DNA of 64,000 nucleotides. Source: Hydrogenoanaerobacterium sp032017025. GTDB lineage: Bacteria > Bacillota > Clostridia > Oscillospirales > Ruminococcaceae. A model generated the notes under the pieces. The model was given only the letters and a program-made list of their open reading frames with translations. It made no database searches and was not told where the DNA came from. Shown here piece by piece: positions 52,147 through 62,361 of this stretch. The first letter of the stretch is position 1, and every line of letters begins with the position of its first letter. A program made the position numbers and the translations under genes. The DNA is taken from the NCBI RefSeq assembly GCF_032017025.1, contig NZ_DALZQO010000007.1, positions 62,001-126,000 of the forward strand, read 5' to 3'.

Positions 52147-53757
52147 TTATTTGCTGATGCCGGCTTTTGCGGCAGCTTCGTTGACTTCTTTGAGCATGCT
52201 CGACAGCCCCTTGGTTTCGTATTGAGCCATCAGGTCATCCACCATTTTATCCACAGGCTCGGTGCCCATCATAATCTGCATTAAGTCATCGTTGGTGTTA
52301 TATACAAACTTATCCTTAAGCGGGGTGGAAAGGAACATGATAGCATCGTAGTACTTGGGCAGAGTACCGTTGTTCATAGCATCCTCGTGGCGTGCGTCGT
52401 TCAGGGCGCGATACTCGGCAGGGTTGTTCGAGGGGAATCTCGAATCCCAGTCACCAGGGTTCCACATTGCAATGCTGTTGATGTTGGAGTTTGGATTCAT
52501 GAAGGGGTACTTATCCGCCAAAACTACGCCTTCTTTCATAACCGTCATGCGGCCGGAAATCTCATAGTCTTCGCCTTCAATTCCGCAGAACATAAGGCGG
52601 ATGCCCTCTTCGGAGTACAGGAAGTCGAACAGCTTGCAGATGGCGGCCATCTTCTCGTCATCCACCTTGGAGGAAATGTAGCTTTCAGACCAAGACTCGG
52701 TATCTACAAAATAGTATTTTTTACCGTCGGCACCGGGGTACAACTTTGCAATACGTATATCGTCGAGGAATTTGCGCCCGTACAGGGTCTCGTAATCACG
52801 CCCAATTTGGTTATACAGCCATGCAGGGCCCGACCCGGCAAATACCATAGCAGCGCTCTGCCCCTGCAGGAACTTCTCTTTGGAGGTATCCAGCTTGGCA
52901 AGGGCAATGTCCTTTTCAATGGTGCCTTCTTTGTACATATCGCGGGCAAGCTGCATTGAGGCTTTCAGGTCGCCTGCAAAATAACTTGGTGTAAACTGGC
53001 CGTCTTTTTCGACCCATTTTTTATCGATGATGCCACCGTAAGGGTAAATAAATCCTCCAAGAAGCTGAGGCAGAGCCTGCGTCATACCGCTGACTTTTTT
53101 ACCCTCAGGGTCGGCTGCAATAATTTTTTTGATCATATCGTGGAATTCATCGTAGGTTTCCGGCTCTTTGGTGACACCGGCTTTCTGCGCTAAGTCCCAG
53201 CGGTAAACCACGTTGCGATCTTGTACGCTGTAAGAGATATCGCCGTAGGTCTGGCGGGGAACCATATAGTATTTACCGTCCTGCTTTGCTGCTACCGCAC
53301 GTTCCATTGTCAGATATTCTTTTAAATTCGGGTATGCAGACAGGTCATCGGGCAGGGCGCGGATAACACCCTGTTCCACCCAGTTGAAGAAAAACGATTT
53401 GCCGACAAAATCGCCGCTGAAAATATCGGGCAGCTGGCCATTGGTGGCCCACAGCTGAATTTTCTGCTCTGCATCGTCCCAGGTTACGTTCTGAGGAACC
53501 AGGCGCACACCGGTTTTTTCCTCGAGTGTTTTCAGAACTTTGTCATTTTCGCCGCCGGATAAACCATCCTCTGCACCCCAGATGGCAATGCTGATCTCTA
53601 CGGGTTTTGAAGATTCGGCTACCGCCGCAGAACTTTCACTTCCGGCTTCGCCCGCAGCAGGTGTGCTGGAAACAGGTTTTCCGCCACAGCCTGTGAGCAT
53701 GCCAACAGACAGAACAAGTGCCATTGCCAGTGATAATACTCTTGTTGTTTTTTTCAT
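52147..53757 (-). CDS. Extracellular solute-binding lipoprotein (LplA/YtcQ type)
   Basis: About 536 residues. The signal peptide MKKTTRVLSLAMALVLSVG ends in lipobox LTGC. A Ser/Ala linker follows. The long binding domain (ISIAIWGAEDGLSGGENDKV, then DIFSGDFVGK and WSESYISSK) is typical of the large LplA-type binding proteins for oligosaccharides. AAAGGAG precedes the ATG at 53757; the frame extends upstream without a site. Delivers substrate to the two permeases encoded upstream. Confidence 0.92.
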   Translation of the reverse strand: MKKTTRVLSLAMALVLSVGMLTGCGGKPVSSTPAAGEAGSESSAAVAESSKPVEISIAIWGAEDGLSGGENDKVLKTLEEKTGVRLVPQNVTWDDAEQKIQLWATNGQLPDIFSGDFVGKSFFFNWVEQGVIRALPDDLSAYPNLKEYLTMERAVAAKQDGKYYMVPRQTYGDISYSVQDRNVVYRWDLAQKAGVTKEPETYDEFHDMIKKIIAADPEGKKVSGMTQALPQLLGGFIYPYGGIIDKKWVEKDGQFTPSYFAGDLKASMQLARDMYKEGTIEKDIALAKLDTSKEKFLQGQSAAMVFAGSGPAWLYNQIGRDYETLYGRKFLDDIRIAKLYPGADGKKYYFVDTESWSESYISSKVDDEKMAAICKLFDFLYSEEGIRLMFCGIEGEDYEISGRMTVMKEGVVLADKYPFMNPNSNINSIAMWNPGDWDSRFPSNNPAEYRALNDARHEDAMNNGTLPKYYDAIMFLSTPLKDKFVYNTNDDLMQIMMGTEPVDKMVDDLMAQYETKGLSSMLKEVNEAAAKAGISK

Positions 53758-53792
53758 GTAGATTCTCCTTTTTATTATTTTACCATAATGAC

Positions 53793-54692
53793 CTATTCCT
53801 TTACAGAACCGACCATAACTCCTTTGACAAAATATTTTTGGACAAAAGGATATACACACAGAATGGGGAGCATGGTGATGATGATCGTAGCCATCTGGAT
53901 GGACTGGACGAACACCTTACCCTGCGAACTCATAATGGACTGTGCCTGTGTGGCAAGCTGGCTGTTAAAGTTCACCAAGACATCCCTTAGGTAGATTTGC
54001 AGAGGCTTAATGCTTTTGTCGTTGATATACAAAAACGCATTCCACCATTCGTTCCAGCGTTCAACGGCATAAAACAATGCGAAAGTAGCCATAAAAGGCG
54101 CTGAAATTGGAATATAAATGCGTGTAAGCACCACAAATTCGTTCGCACCGTCAATACGTGCTGCTTCCTCTAGGCTGGGCGGCAGGCTGGCGAAGTAGTT
54201 TTTCATAATGATTAGGTAGTAGGTGTTAATCAAACACGGTAAAATCATTGACCAGATACTATTCGTCAACCCTAAACCGCTTACTACAAGGTAGGTCGGT
54301 ATCATACCGCCCGAAAACAGCATTGTAAACAAAATGACACTTAAGATAATATTGCGTCCGACAAGACGCTTTTTGGAAAGAACATACGCTGCTGTAACCG
54401 AAAAAAGCATATTCAGCGCAGTACCTACAATAGTAACAAACAATGTTGTACGCAATGATTTAAAAAAGTATGGGTCGTTGATAATGGTTTTGTAACCGGT
54501 AAGGTCGATGACATGAGGATACAAATAGGGTGTATGGGTGGCGTTGGCAATCGTATTTGAAAGCGAAACAATAAATACATTATAAAAGGGGTAAATGGTA
54601 ATCACGGCCAGCAAACCAAAGAATATGTAAAGAGAAATTTCAAAGGGTGAAATGTGCCGACGATTTTTCGCAACCGATTTCGCAGTTTGCAT
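53793..54692 (-). CDS. ABC sugar transporter permease (LplC/YtcP type)
   Basis: 299 residues with six helices and the EAA loop (LEEAARIDGANEFVVLTRIYIPIS, described in part). N-terminal RRHISPFEISLYIFFGLLAV is typical of the YtcP branch. Lies 16 bases after the LplB-type gene. Confidence 0.93.
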   Translation of the reverse strand: MQTAKSVAKNRRHISPFEISLYIFFGLLAVITIYPFYNVFIVSLSNTIANATHTPYLYPHVIDLTGYKTIINDPYFFKSLRTTLFVTIVGTALNMLFSVTAAYVLSKKRLVGRNIILSVILFTMLFSGGMIPTYLVVSGLGLTNSIWSMILPCLINTYYLIIMKNYFASLPPSLEEAARIDGANEFVVLTRIYIPISAPFMATFALFYAVERWNEWWNAFLYINDKSIKPLQIYLRDVLVNFNSQLATQAQSIMSSQGKVFVQSIQMATIIITMLPILCVYPFVQKYFVKGVMVGSVKE

Positions 54693-54708
54693 ATAAAATA
54701 CCTTCTTT

Positions 54709-55650
54709 CTAGTATAAGCCCTCTTCGCCCGCTTTGGTCACAACCTTGTTGGCAACCGTAATCATAATAACGCCAATCAACGATTTTAAAAGGCCGATTG
54801 CCGTAGTGTAACCAAAGTTCGTTCCTACGCTGAAAGATTGGCGAAATACATAGGTGTCGATGATATCTGCCACCGGGTAAACGGGCGAGGAGTAAAGATT
54901 GAATACTTGGTCAAACGAGGCACCACCCATAATGCCGCCGATTTGCAAAATAAGCATAATACAAACCGTTCCGCGAATACCCGGCCAGGTGATGTGCCGC
55001 ATTTTCTGCAGCCTGTTTGCACCGTCTATGCTGGCGGCTTCGTACAGCTGAGGGTCAATACCCGTAAGTGCTGCCATATAAATGATTGAATCCCAACCAA
55101 ACTCCTTCCAGATGTTTGAAACCCAAATAAACGGACGAAAAGAAGTAAGCGACACCAGCGGCGAAACCTCAGGTAAACCCAGTACACCAAACAGCTGGTT
55201 GACAATACCGTTTGATGCAAACATATTGATCAGAATACCGGAAAGCACAACCCATGAGATGAAGTGAGGAAACGTAAATACCGTTTGAAAAAACTTTTTT
55301 GTACGCGGGTGCCGTATTTCATTGAGTAAGGTTGCCACCACAATGGGAACCGGGAAATGAAACAACAGCTTACCGAAACTGAATATCAGTGTGTTTTTGA
55401 ATGCGCGCCAGAATTCCGCATCCTGAAACATGGTTTTAAAGTGTTCAAAGCCTACCCAAGGGCTGCCCCAAAGCCCCATATCATATCGATAGTTTTTAAA
55501 AGCAAGGGTCACGCCGCCCATGGGTAAATAACAAAAGATCAAATACCAAGCCAATACGGGCAGCAGCATTGCATAAAGCAGCCAGTCGTTCTTCATTCGT
55601 TTCCAGATTGAATGTTGTAAAGTTGTTGTTGTAGTTTTTTGTCTGTTCAT
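54709..55650 (-). CDS. ABC sugar transporter permease (LplB type)
   Basis: About 313 residues, six helices, EAA loop LYEAASIDGANRLQKMRHI. First gene of the large minus-strand glycan operon. The ATG at 55650 follows AGGTGAG; an upstream ATG at 55665 lacks a site. No ATPase gene is in the operon, as usual for this class, so a shared MsmX-like ATPase is expected. Confidence 0.92.
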   Translation of the reverse strand: MNRQKTTTTTLQHSIWKRMKNDWLLYAMLLPVLAWYLIFCYLPMGGVTLAFKNYRYDMGLWGSPWVGFEHFKTMFQDAEFWRAFKNTLIFSFGKLLFHFPVPIVVATLLNEIRHPRTKKFFQTVFTFPHFISWVVLSGILINMFASNGIVNQLFGVLGLPEVSPLVSLTSFRPFIWVSNIWKEFGWDSIIYMAALTGIDPQLYEAASIDGANRLQKMRHITWPGIRGTVCIMLILQIGGIMGGASFDQVFNLYSSPVYPVADIIDTYVFRQSFSVGTNFGYTTAIGLLKSLIGVIMITVANKVVTKAGEEGLY

Positions 55651-55917
55651 TTTCTCACCTATCACTCTATTGCCATCCTACATCTTCCCGGATGGATGCC
55701 CCTCTTTTTACCCTTATTATACAAAACGGCAACTGGGATGGGTATGGACATTTTCAAGGTCTTTTTCCTATAAAAAATGTAATTATTTTATATTTTCTAT
55801 GTAAATTGTTCAGTTTGAGCGAAATATGGAATTTTATTAGGACACCATATAACATTTCTCCATATTTACCGAGTGGTGATCATGTTATAATAAAATCAAC
55901 AGAAAGAAGGGACTGCA

Positions 55918-57696
55918 GTGAAACTTTCCAAGTTTTCTATCAAGAAACAATTTAAAATTATTCTAGCCTGCCTGCTTGTACTCTGCTTTGCTTTGGCTAC
56001 GATTTCTTATATGGCATTGGATAATCTGATGGTGAAAAACGCTACGGCCTATGCCCGAAATACCGCCCAGAAATTTGATGGCGAAATGCAGTATCTTTTT
56101 AAACGCATCGATTCTATCTTCACCAGTCTTCTGTTCGACCAGAATATAGAACGGCTGATGCTTTCGCCTTACACAGAGGACACTCAAAGATATATCAACA
56201 GCACGCTGGTGCAGTTCTCGTCTTACTCCATCATGAATCAGGATATCAGTGATATTGCCCTCATTACGGACGAGCTGAGCTGGTCCAACTTTTTCGATTC
56301 CAAAACCCTGCTGAAATTCGCCCAGACAATAGAGGGCAAATACGGAACACAGAGTTTTGGTATCCAAAGCACCCCGCTTAAAATCAGTAACGCGCCGGAA
56401 GGACAGCGGCTCGTTTTTGGGCGCAATGTATACGGCATGCACGACTCTGCCCATTACGGGGAGCATCTTGGCAGTATTATCCTTTCCATCGATCCGGCAA
56501 AATCACCCATCTCGCTGCCTCGGGCAGAGCGAGGCTCCACCTCGTTTGTACTTGCAGACTCCGACGGTGATATCTTTCCGTTTAACTGTTCTGCTGAAAT
56601 CGGTGCAGATATTTTGGCACAGAGCGGACAATTGTCTGAATTTTGTCAGGATGATACCTGTGTTCTTGAAACACAGGATTACTTGATTTATATCACGCCC
56701 GTACCCGATGCAGGATATTACATGATTAGTGCCATTGACCGGCAGGCACTCAACCACGATGTGATTCAGGCTACAATCTGGATTGTAATGGTTGTACTGG
56801 CCGCATTTTCTATTCTGGTTGCACTGATGTACACCATTTTACGCAATATGGTCACTCCTCTGGAGCAGTTCTCCCGCTATATTCAGCAGATAAAGGAAGC
56901 ACCTTTGTCAGGCCAATACAAAGAGCTTGTTCTGGATGGCTGCAGTGAGATACGCACCTTAAACCAGTCTTTTGCGGAGCTGCTGGAGGAGGAGGAACGG
57001 CTCACCGCCGAGTTATACGATGCTACCGTTAATTTGTATGAAACAAAGCTTGGGAAAAAACAGGCCGAGCTTGATTTTTTACGCAGCCAGATTAACCCGC
57101 ACTTTTTGTATAATGCGCTGGAATCCATCCGAGATATTGCGGTTGAACAAAACACACCCGAAATCGCCTCCATCGCAGGCGCTATGGGCAAGCTGTTCCG
57201 TTATAACGTAAAAGGCAGCGCAATCGTACCCCTGAAGCAAGAATTTGAGATCACGCAGGCATATCTGGATATCCAGCAGGCACGCTTTCCCGACAAACTG
57301 AACGTCATCTACAGCATACGGGAAAATGTGAAGGACGTGCCCATGATAAAGTTTTTATTGCAGCCCCTGGTAGAAAACGCTGTATACCACGGGTTAGAGC
57401 CAAAATCAGAGAAAGGTACACTGTTTATCGGGGCACGTCTGCAGGAAGATGCTCTGCTCATTACCATTCAGGATGACGGCGTAGGTATACCTGCGGGGCA
57501 GTTAAAAACCTTGCGGGAACAATTAGCCGGCATGACCCGGGTGAACGATTTTACAGGGCAGCATGTGGGGCTGCTGAATGTACAGCATCGCATTTTATTG
57601 ACCTACGGGGTGCAATATGGCATCACTGTGGAAAGCCAGGAAGGCATAGGCACTAGGGTTCTGCTCCGTATTCCTTATGAAAAAAAGCTCCAATAA
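55918..57696 (+). CDS. Sensor histidine kinase, YesM family
   Basis: 592 residues. A first membrane helix (ILACLLVLCFALATISYMAL), an extracellular dCACHE-like sensor to about residue 275, a second helix (IWIVMVVLAAFSILVALMY) and a HAMP domain are followed by the kinase core. FLRSQINPHFLYNALESIRD holds the phosphorylated histidine, and DDGVGIP and HVGLLNVQHR are the ATP-binding motifs. GTG start at 55918 after AAGAAGGG; a TATAAT lies at 55886. Divergent from the transporter operon it probably controls. Confidence 0.94.
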   Translation: MKLSKFSIKKQFKIILACLLVLCFALATISYMALDNLMVKNATAYARNTAQKFDGEMQYLFKRIDSIFTSLLFDQNIERLMLSPYTEDTQRYINSTLVQFSSYSIMNQDISDIALITDELSWSNFFDSKTLLKFAQTIEGKYGTQSFGIQSTPLKISNAPEGQRLVFGRNVYGMHDSAHYGEHLGSIILSIDPAKSPISLPRAERGSTSFVLADSDGDIFPFNCSAEIGADILAQSGQLSEFCQDDTCVLETQDYLIYITPVPDAGYYMISAIDRQALNHDVIQATIWIVMVVLAAFSILVALMYTILRNMVTPLEQFSRYIQQIKEAPLSGQYKELVLDGCSEIRTLNQSFAELLEEEERLTAELYDATVNLYETKLGKKQAELDFLRSQINPHFLYNALESIRDIAVEQNTPEIASIAGAMGKLFRYNVKGSAIVPLKQEFEITQAYLDIQQARFPDKLNVIYSIRENVKDVPMIKFLLQPLVENAVYHGLEPKSEKGTLFIGARLQEDALLITIQDDGVGIPAGQLKTLREQLAGMTRVNDFTGQHVGLLNVQHRILLTYGVQYGITVESQEGIGTRVLLRIPYEKKLQ

Positions 57697-57717
57697 TACG
57701 CAAAGGAGAATTGACCA

Positions 57718-59103
57718 ATGTTCAAGGTAATGCTTGCTGATGATGAAAACCGAATTTTAAAATTTTTACAAACCTCTATCCCCTGGACACAACTTGGCCT
57801 GGAGGTAGCCGCAACCGCAACAGATGGCAACGAAGCGCTTCGCCTTGCCCAAGAGGAATGCGTGGATATTGTGGTAACCGATATCCGCATGCCGGGGCTC
57901 GACGGATTGGAGCTTTGCCAAAGCCTCCATGAAATCAATCCGAACATACAAATTATTATTGTAAGCGGTTATGCCGATTTTGATTATGCAAAACGAGCCA
58001 TTCAATTGCAGGTGCTGGGGTATTGCCTTAAGCCGATTATAGAAAATGAAATGATTGCGTTTTTGCGCATCGCGGTAAAAAATATACGCAAAGAAACCAC
58101 TTTAAACGGCGATTCCCTGCTGGACAGCATTGAAGAAGGCAACGAGCATCAAATTGCCGAGATTTTTGAGGAATTAGGGGTGGTTGCCCCGCGTTACTAT
58201 ATTGCAGTTTCGGTGAGGGTACATAATATTGCCAAACAACTCGGTGCGGAGCTTACCCTCAAACTCGGCAAACACAAATACCTATATTTCTCCTCACGTC
58301 CGCTAAACAGAAAAGCCGCCAATGAACTGATTTGCTATACAGGCGAAAAAGGCGGAATCGGCATCTGGCCTGCTGCTGTTGCGCCGAGCCAGTTAAAAGA
58401 TGCTATTTCAGACACCACCATCATGGCATACCAGTTTTTTATTAGCAGCACGCCTACCGTGTGTGAAAAACTGGTAGAGGGGCCGCTTACAGACGATCTG
58501 TTCTCGCAGATGAAGCAGGCACTAATCGCGCCGGAACAGCTAAAAGCCTTTTTAGAAAAGTTGCAGACGGCAAACTGTTCGATGTTGTTTAACCTGCGCT
58601 CTGCATTTCGGTTTTATAATTACATCTATTCCAGCAAACTGTTAGGCACAATTCTGGAGGGGGAAGAGTATTATCTGTACGGATATGAACAGCTTGCTGT
58701 GGAGTACGGCTGCTTCGAGGATATCCTTTCAGAAATGTTGAATACACTGTGCGTACCGCCCATGCGAGAAACACAAGATGCTTCCTCCGCGTCCTCTTTT
58801 ATGAAGATTATCAAATACCTCAATGAAAATTACGAGAAGGATATCTCGTTAAAAAAGCTTTCAGAGCTGTTCCACATGAACTCCTCCTATGTAAGCCAGC
58901 TGGTAAAAAACGAGACCGGCCTCACCTACTCTCAATACCTGACGGAGCTGCGTATTGGAAAAGCAAAGCAGCTTTTGCAGACCACCAACCTAAGCCTCAA
59001 TGAAATCAGCGAAGCCGTAGGCTTTAACGACTACTTTTATTTTATCAAAAAATTTAAAAAAGTTGTCGGTGTAACTCCGGGTAGGTTTAATGGTTCGTTA
59101 TAA
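57718..59103 (+). CDS. Response regulator, YesN family (receiver plus AraC)
   Basis: 461 residues. The N-terminal receiver domain has acidic LADDEN, phosphoacceptor D in VVTDIRMPGLDG and lysine in YCLKPI. A long middle region follows. The C-terminal AraC double helix-turn-helix has ISLKKLSELFHMNSSYVSQL and LSLNEISEAVGFNDYFYFIKKFK (described in part). Lies 21 bases after the kinase gene. Expected to activate the divergent LplBC/GH operon on sensing its oligosaccharide. Confidence 0.95.
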   Translation: MFKVMLADDENRILKFLQTSIPWTQLGLEVAATATDGNEALRLAQEECVDIVVTDIRMPGLDGLELCQSLHEINPNIQIIIVSGYADFDYAKRAIQLQVLGYCLKPIIENEMIAFLRIAVKNIRKETTLNGDSLLDSIEEGNEHQIAEIFEELGVVAPRYYIAVSVRVHNIAKQLGAELTLKLGKHKYLYFSSRPLNRKAANELICYTGEKGGIGIWPAAVAPSQLKDAISDTTIMAYQFFISSTPTVCEKLVEGPLTDDLFSQMKQALIAPEQLKAFLEKLQTANCSMLFNLRSAFRFYNYIYSSKLLGTILEGEEYYLYGYEQLAVEYGCFEDILSEMLNTLCVPPMRETQDASSASSFMKIIKYLNENYEKDISLKKLSELFHMNSSYVSQLVKNETGLTYSQYLTELRIGKAKQLLQTTNLSLNEISEAVGFNDYFYFIKKFKKVVGVTPGRFNGSL

Positions 59104-59158
59104 AATTAGCCCCTCTGGTAAAATGTTACAACCGGCTAGACGAAAGATTGTTCCCCCT

Positions 59159-59186
59159 TTGCAGAAGCCTTTGCCTGTGGTATAAT
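59159..59186 (+). promoter_or_regulatory. Promoter of the DEAD-box helicase gene
   Basis: TTGCAG (59159-59164), 16-base spacer, TATAAT (59181-59186), 52 bases before the ATG. Confidence 0.7.
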
Positions 59187-59237
59187 TAATATTAATTAGA
59201 TAGATTTTGTTTGATACTAGAGAGGAAACAAGGCGGA

Positions 59238-60416
59238 ATGATAAACTACAACGAACTTCCGGTTTCGGCAGAGATACTAAAAGCAGTCGAGAAAATGGGT
59301 TTCTCCCAAATGACAGAAATTCAGCAGAAGGCAATTCCTGTCATGCTCGATGGACGCGAGGTGATTGCAAAAGCCCCCACCGGCACAGGCAAAACCTGCG
59401 CATTTGGTATCCCCATCATTGAAAAAATTGATATGAGCCAGCAGTGCCTGCAGGCATTAGTGCTTTGCCCCACACGTGAGCTGTGCACACAAATTGTAGA
59501 TGAGCTGCGTGAACTGGCGCAGTTTAAGGCAGGGCTCAAAGTGGTTGCAGTATACGGCGGGCAGCCGATTGGCAAACAGTTTGCGGCACTAAAAAACAAC
59601 CCCCAGATCGTAGTTGCCACCCCCGGCAGGCTTATTGACCACTTCAAACGTGGTACGCTGCGCCTAAACAAGGTGCAGAACATTGTGCTTGATGAGGCAG
59701 ACGAAATGCTCGACATGGGCTTTTTTAAAGATGTACGTTTTATTTTGGACAAGCTGCCCAAGAATAAAATTATGGCAATGTTCTCGGCAACCATCTCCCG
59801 CCCTGTTATGGATATTGGTTGGTTGTATCAGCGCGATGCAGTGGAACTGGTGGTGCTGCCGGTGCAGGAGAGCAAGCCGATGATTGCCCAGTACAGCATG
59901 GAGACACAGGGCAGCCAAAAGCTGGAGGATGTCATCGATATTATTCGGCTGAAGGAGATTAAAAAGGCTATTTTATTCTGCAACACCAAATACGGCACCG
60001 AGGCACTGCGGAATCAGTTGTCGGAACGGGGGCTGCAAGCCGAGTGCCTAAACGGCGATATGAACCAAGCCGCACGCAACAGCATTATGGCTCAGTTTAA
60101 ATCGGGGAAGATTGATTTTCTCGTTGCAACCGACGTTGCAGCGCGCGGCATTGACGTGGACGATGTAGATGCTGTGTTTAACTTTGAAATGCCCAACGAA
60201 AACGAGTATTACACCCACCGCATTGGGCGTACAGGCAGAGCGAAACGCCAAGGGGTTTCGTATATCTTTTATTCGGCCGATGAAAAAAACCGTCTGCGTG
60301 ACATGCTCAAATACACCGGCTCAGATGTTACTCCGTTAAAATTCGGCGAAAACCGGGAGCTTGTGGAACTGCCGGTACAAAAGCCTGCAGGGCTGGAAGC
60401 AACCGTTATCCGATAA
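59238..60416 (+). CDS. DEAD-box ATP-dependent RNA helicase
   Basis: About 392 residues, the two RecA-like domains only, without the long basic tail of CshA or DbpA. Motifs: Q motif GFSQMTEIQQKAIP, Walker A APTGTGKT, PTRELC, DEAD in VLDEADEMLDMGF, SAT in MFSATIS, and motif VI HRIGRTGRA. Start at 59238 is chosen because AGAGAGG precedes it; a TTG nine codons earlier is less likely. Likely role in rRNA or mRNA remodelling. Confidence 0.93.
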   Translation: MINYNELPVSAEILKAVEKMGFSQMTEIQQKAIPVMLDGREVIAKAPTGTGKTCAFGIPIIEKIDMSQQCLQALVLCPTRELCTQIVDELRELAQFKAGLKVVAVYGGQPIGKQFAALKNNPQIVVATPGRLIDHFKRGTLRLNKVQNIVLDEADEMLDMGFFKDVRFILDKLPKNKIMAMFSATISRPVMDIGWLYQRDAVELVVLPVQESKPMIAQYSMETQGSQKLEDVIDIIRLKEIKKAILFCNTKYGTEALRNQLSERGLQAECLNGDMNQAARNSIMAQFKSGKIDFLVATDVAARGIDVDDVDAVFNFEMPNENEYYTHRIGRTGRAKRQGVSYIFYSADEKNRLRDMLKYTGSDVTPLKFGENRELVELPVQKPAGLEATVIR

Positions 60417-60426
60417 ATGCAACCGT

Positions 60427-60459
60427 AAAAAGATGAGGAGCTGATGCTTTTCATCTTTT
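60427..60459 (+). terminator. Terminator of the helicase gene
   Basis: Stem AAAAGATGA / TCATCTTTT with a 15-base loop followed by a T-rich stretch, 11 bases after the stop. Confidence 0.65.
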
Positions 60460-60570
60460 CCTTTACCCAATTTTATAGTATACTTATTTTATCAATTATG
60501 TTAGAGCTTTTCAGAAAACAAAGGCAAACAAAAATTTGTCGTTTTTAAAAGCTTTGGGAAGCGGGTTATC

Positions 60571-62340
60571 ATGAACAACACCAGAAGTATGAAGACAAGT
60601 ACCTTGATTAGACGCTTTGCCCCTTACTTTAAAAAGTACAGCGGTATTTTAGCCCTTGACTTGGTTTGCGCTGCGCTCACCACCGTTTGTGAAATGGTTC
60701 TTCCGCTGATTGTGCGCTACATCACCAACACGGGCGCAAACGACCCGCAAAGCCTTACCGTGCAGCTCATCCTCACCACCGGTGCGCTGTACCTTGTGCT
60801 GCGTATCATCGATACGGCGGCTTATTATTACATGGCAAACGTAGGGCATATGATGGGCGCGCATATCGAAACGGATATGCGTACCGACCTGTTTGCACAT
60901 TTGCAGCGCCTGCCCTACTCCTATTACGACAACACCAAAATCGGGCAGATTATGGCGCGCCTCACCAGCGATTTATTTGAAATTACAGAGTTTGCACACC
61001 ACTGCCCCGAGGAGTTTTTTATTGCAGGCGTAAAAATCGTGGTGTCTTTCATCATTCTTTCTTCTATGAGCCTACCACTCACGCTGATTATTTTCTCCGT
61101 TATTCCCATTATGCTGGTGTGCTGCACGCATTTTAACCGAAAAATGCGCCGCGCGTTTAAAGCATCGCGCCATCAGATCGGCGAGCTCAACTCGCAGGTG
61201 GAGGATAGCCTGCTGGGTGTGCGCGTGGTAAAATCGTTTGCCAACGAGGAGATTGAGGAGGAAAAGTTCGAGCAGGGCAACGGTGATTTCCTCGGGATAA
61301 AAAAAGATATGTACCGCTACATGGCAGGGTTTCACAGCACCACGCGCCTGTTTGACGGCATTATGTACATCACCGTGGTGGTGGCGGGTGCTTTATTTAT
61401 GATAAAAGGTAAAATTACCCCCGCTGACCTCATCGCCTATCTGCTGTATGTGACCACTTTGCTCACCACCATCCGCCGTATTGTAGAATTTACCGAACAA
61501 TTTCAGCGCGGCATGACCGGTATTGAGCGCTTTTTGGAGGTAATGGATACCCCTGTGGACATTACCGATTCGCCCGATGCTCAGGAACTGAAGGACGTCG
61601 CCGGTGATATTCGCTTTGAGCATGTCGATTTCCACTATGAAAATGATCAGGAGAACGTGCTTTCAAACATCCACCTGCACGTAAAGCCGGGCGATAACAT
61701 CGCACTGGTAGGCCCTTCGGGCGGTGGCAAAACCACGCTGTGCAATCTCATCCCCCGTTTTTACGATGTTACCGCAGGCAGAATCCTCATTGACGGCAAA
61801 GATATCCGCGATTTTTCGCTGCACTCGCTGCGCTCACAAATTGGTGTGGTGCAGCAGGATGTTTACCTGTTTTCAGGCACTGTGTACGAAAACATTGCGT
61901 ACGGCAGACCGGGCGCTACCGAAGAGGAGATTATTGAGGCGGCAAAGCTTGCGGGTGCACATGAGTTTATCCTCGGGCTTTCCGGCGGTTACAGCTCCTA
62001 CGTGGGTGAACGCGGAGTGAAGCTTTCGGGCGGGCAGAAGCAGCGCATCAGCATTGCTCGGGTATTCCTCAAAAACCCACCGATTTTGATTCTGGATGAA
62101 GCAACCTCGGCACTGGATAACGAAAGCGAGCGCCTTGTGCAGCAGTCACTGGAAAAACTGGCGCACGGGCGCACCACCTTTACCATTGCGCACCGTCTCA
62201 CCACCATCCGCAATGCCGCCACCATATTGGTGCTCACCGAAAATGGCATTGAAGAACAGGGCAGCCACGAAGAGCTGCTCGCAAAGCAAGGCATTTACTC
62301 TCATTTATACAATATGTCCGATCTCGGCAATAACAGCTGA
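60571..62340 (+). CDS. ABC exporter, fused membrane and ATP-binding domains (MsbA-like half transporter)
   Basis: 589 residues. Six membrane helices occupy residues 1-310. The nucleotide-binding domain has Walker A GPSGGGKTT, Q-loop QDVYLF, signature LSGGQKQR, Walker B ILILDEATSALD and H-loop IAHRLTT. It should work as a homodimer exporting lipids, drugs or peptides. It lies 21 bases before the dehydrogenase gene. The substrate is unknown. Confidence 0.93.
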   Translation: MNNTRSMKTSTLIRRFAPYFKKYSGILALDLVCAALTTVCEMVLPLIVRYITNTGANDPQSLTVQLILTTGALYLVLRIIDTAAYYYMANVGHMMGAHIETDMRTDLFAHLQRLPYSYYDNTKIGQIMARLTSDLFEITEFAHHCPEEFFIAGVKIVVSFIILSSMSLPLTLIIFSVIPIMLVCCTHFNRKMRRAFKASRHQIGELNSQVEDSLLGVRVVKSFANEEIEEEKFEQGNGDFLGIKKDMYRYMAGFHSTTRLFDGIMYITVVVAGALFMIKGKITPADLIAYLLYVTTLLTTIRRIVEFTEQFQRGMTGIERFLEVMDTPVDITDSPDAQELKDVAGDIRFEHVDFHYENDQENVLSNIHLHVKPGDNIALVGPSGGGKTTLCNLIPRFYDVTAGRILIDGKDIRDFSLHSLRSQIGVVQQDVYLFSGTVYENIAYGRPGATEEEIIEAAKLAGAHEFILGLSGGYSSYVGERGVKLSGGQKQRISIARVFLKNPPILILDEATSALDNESERLVQQSLEKLAHGRTTFTIAHRLTTIRNAATILVLTENGIEEQGSHEELLAKQGIYSHLYNMSDLGNNS

Positions 62341-62361
62341 TCACCGAAAGGAGCTTTACCC

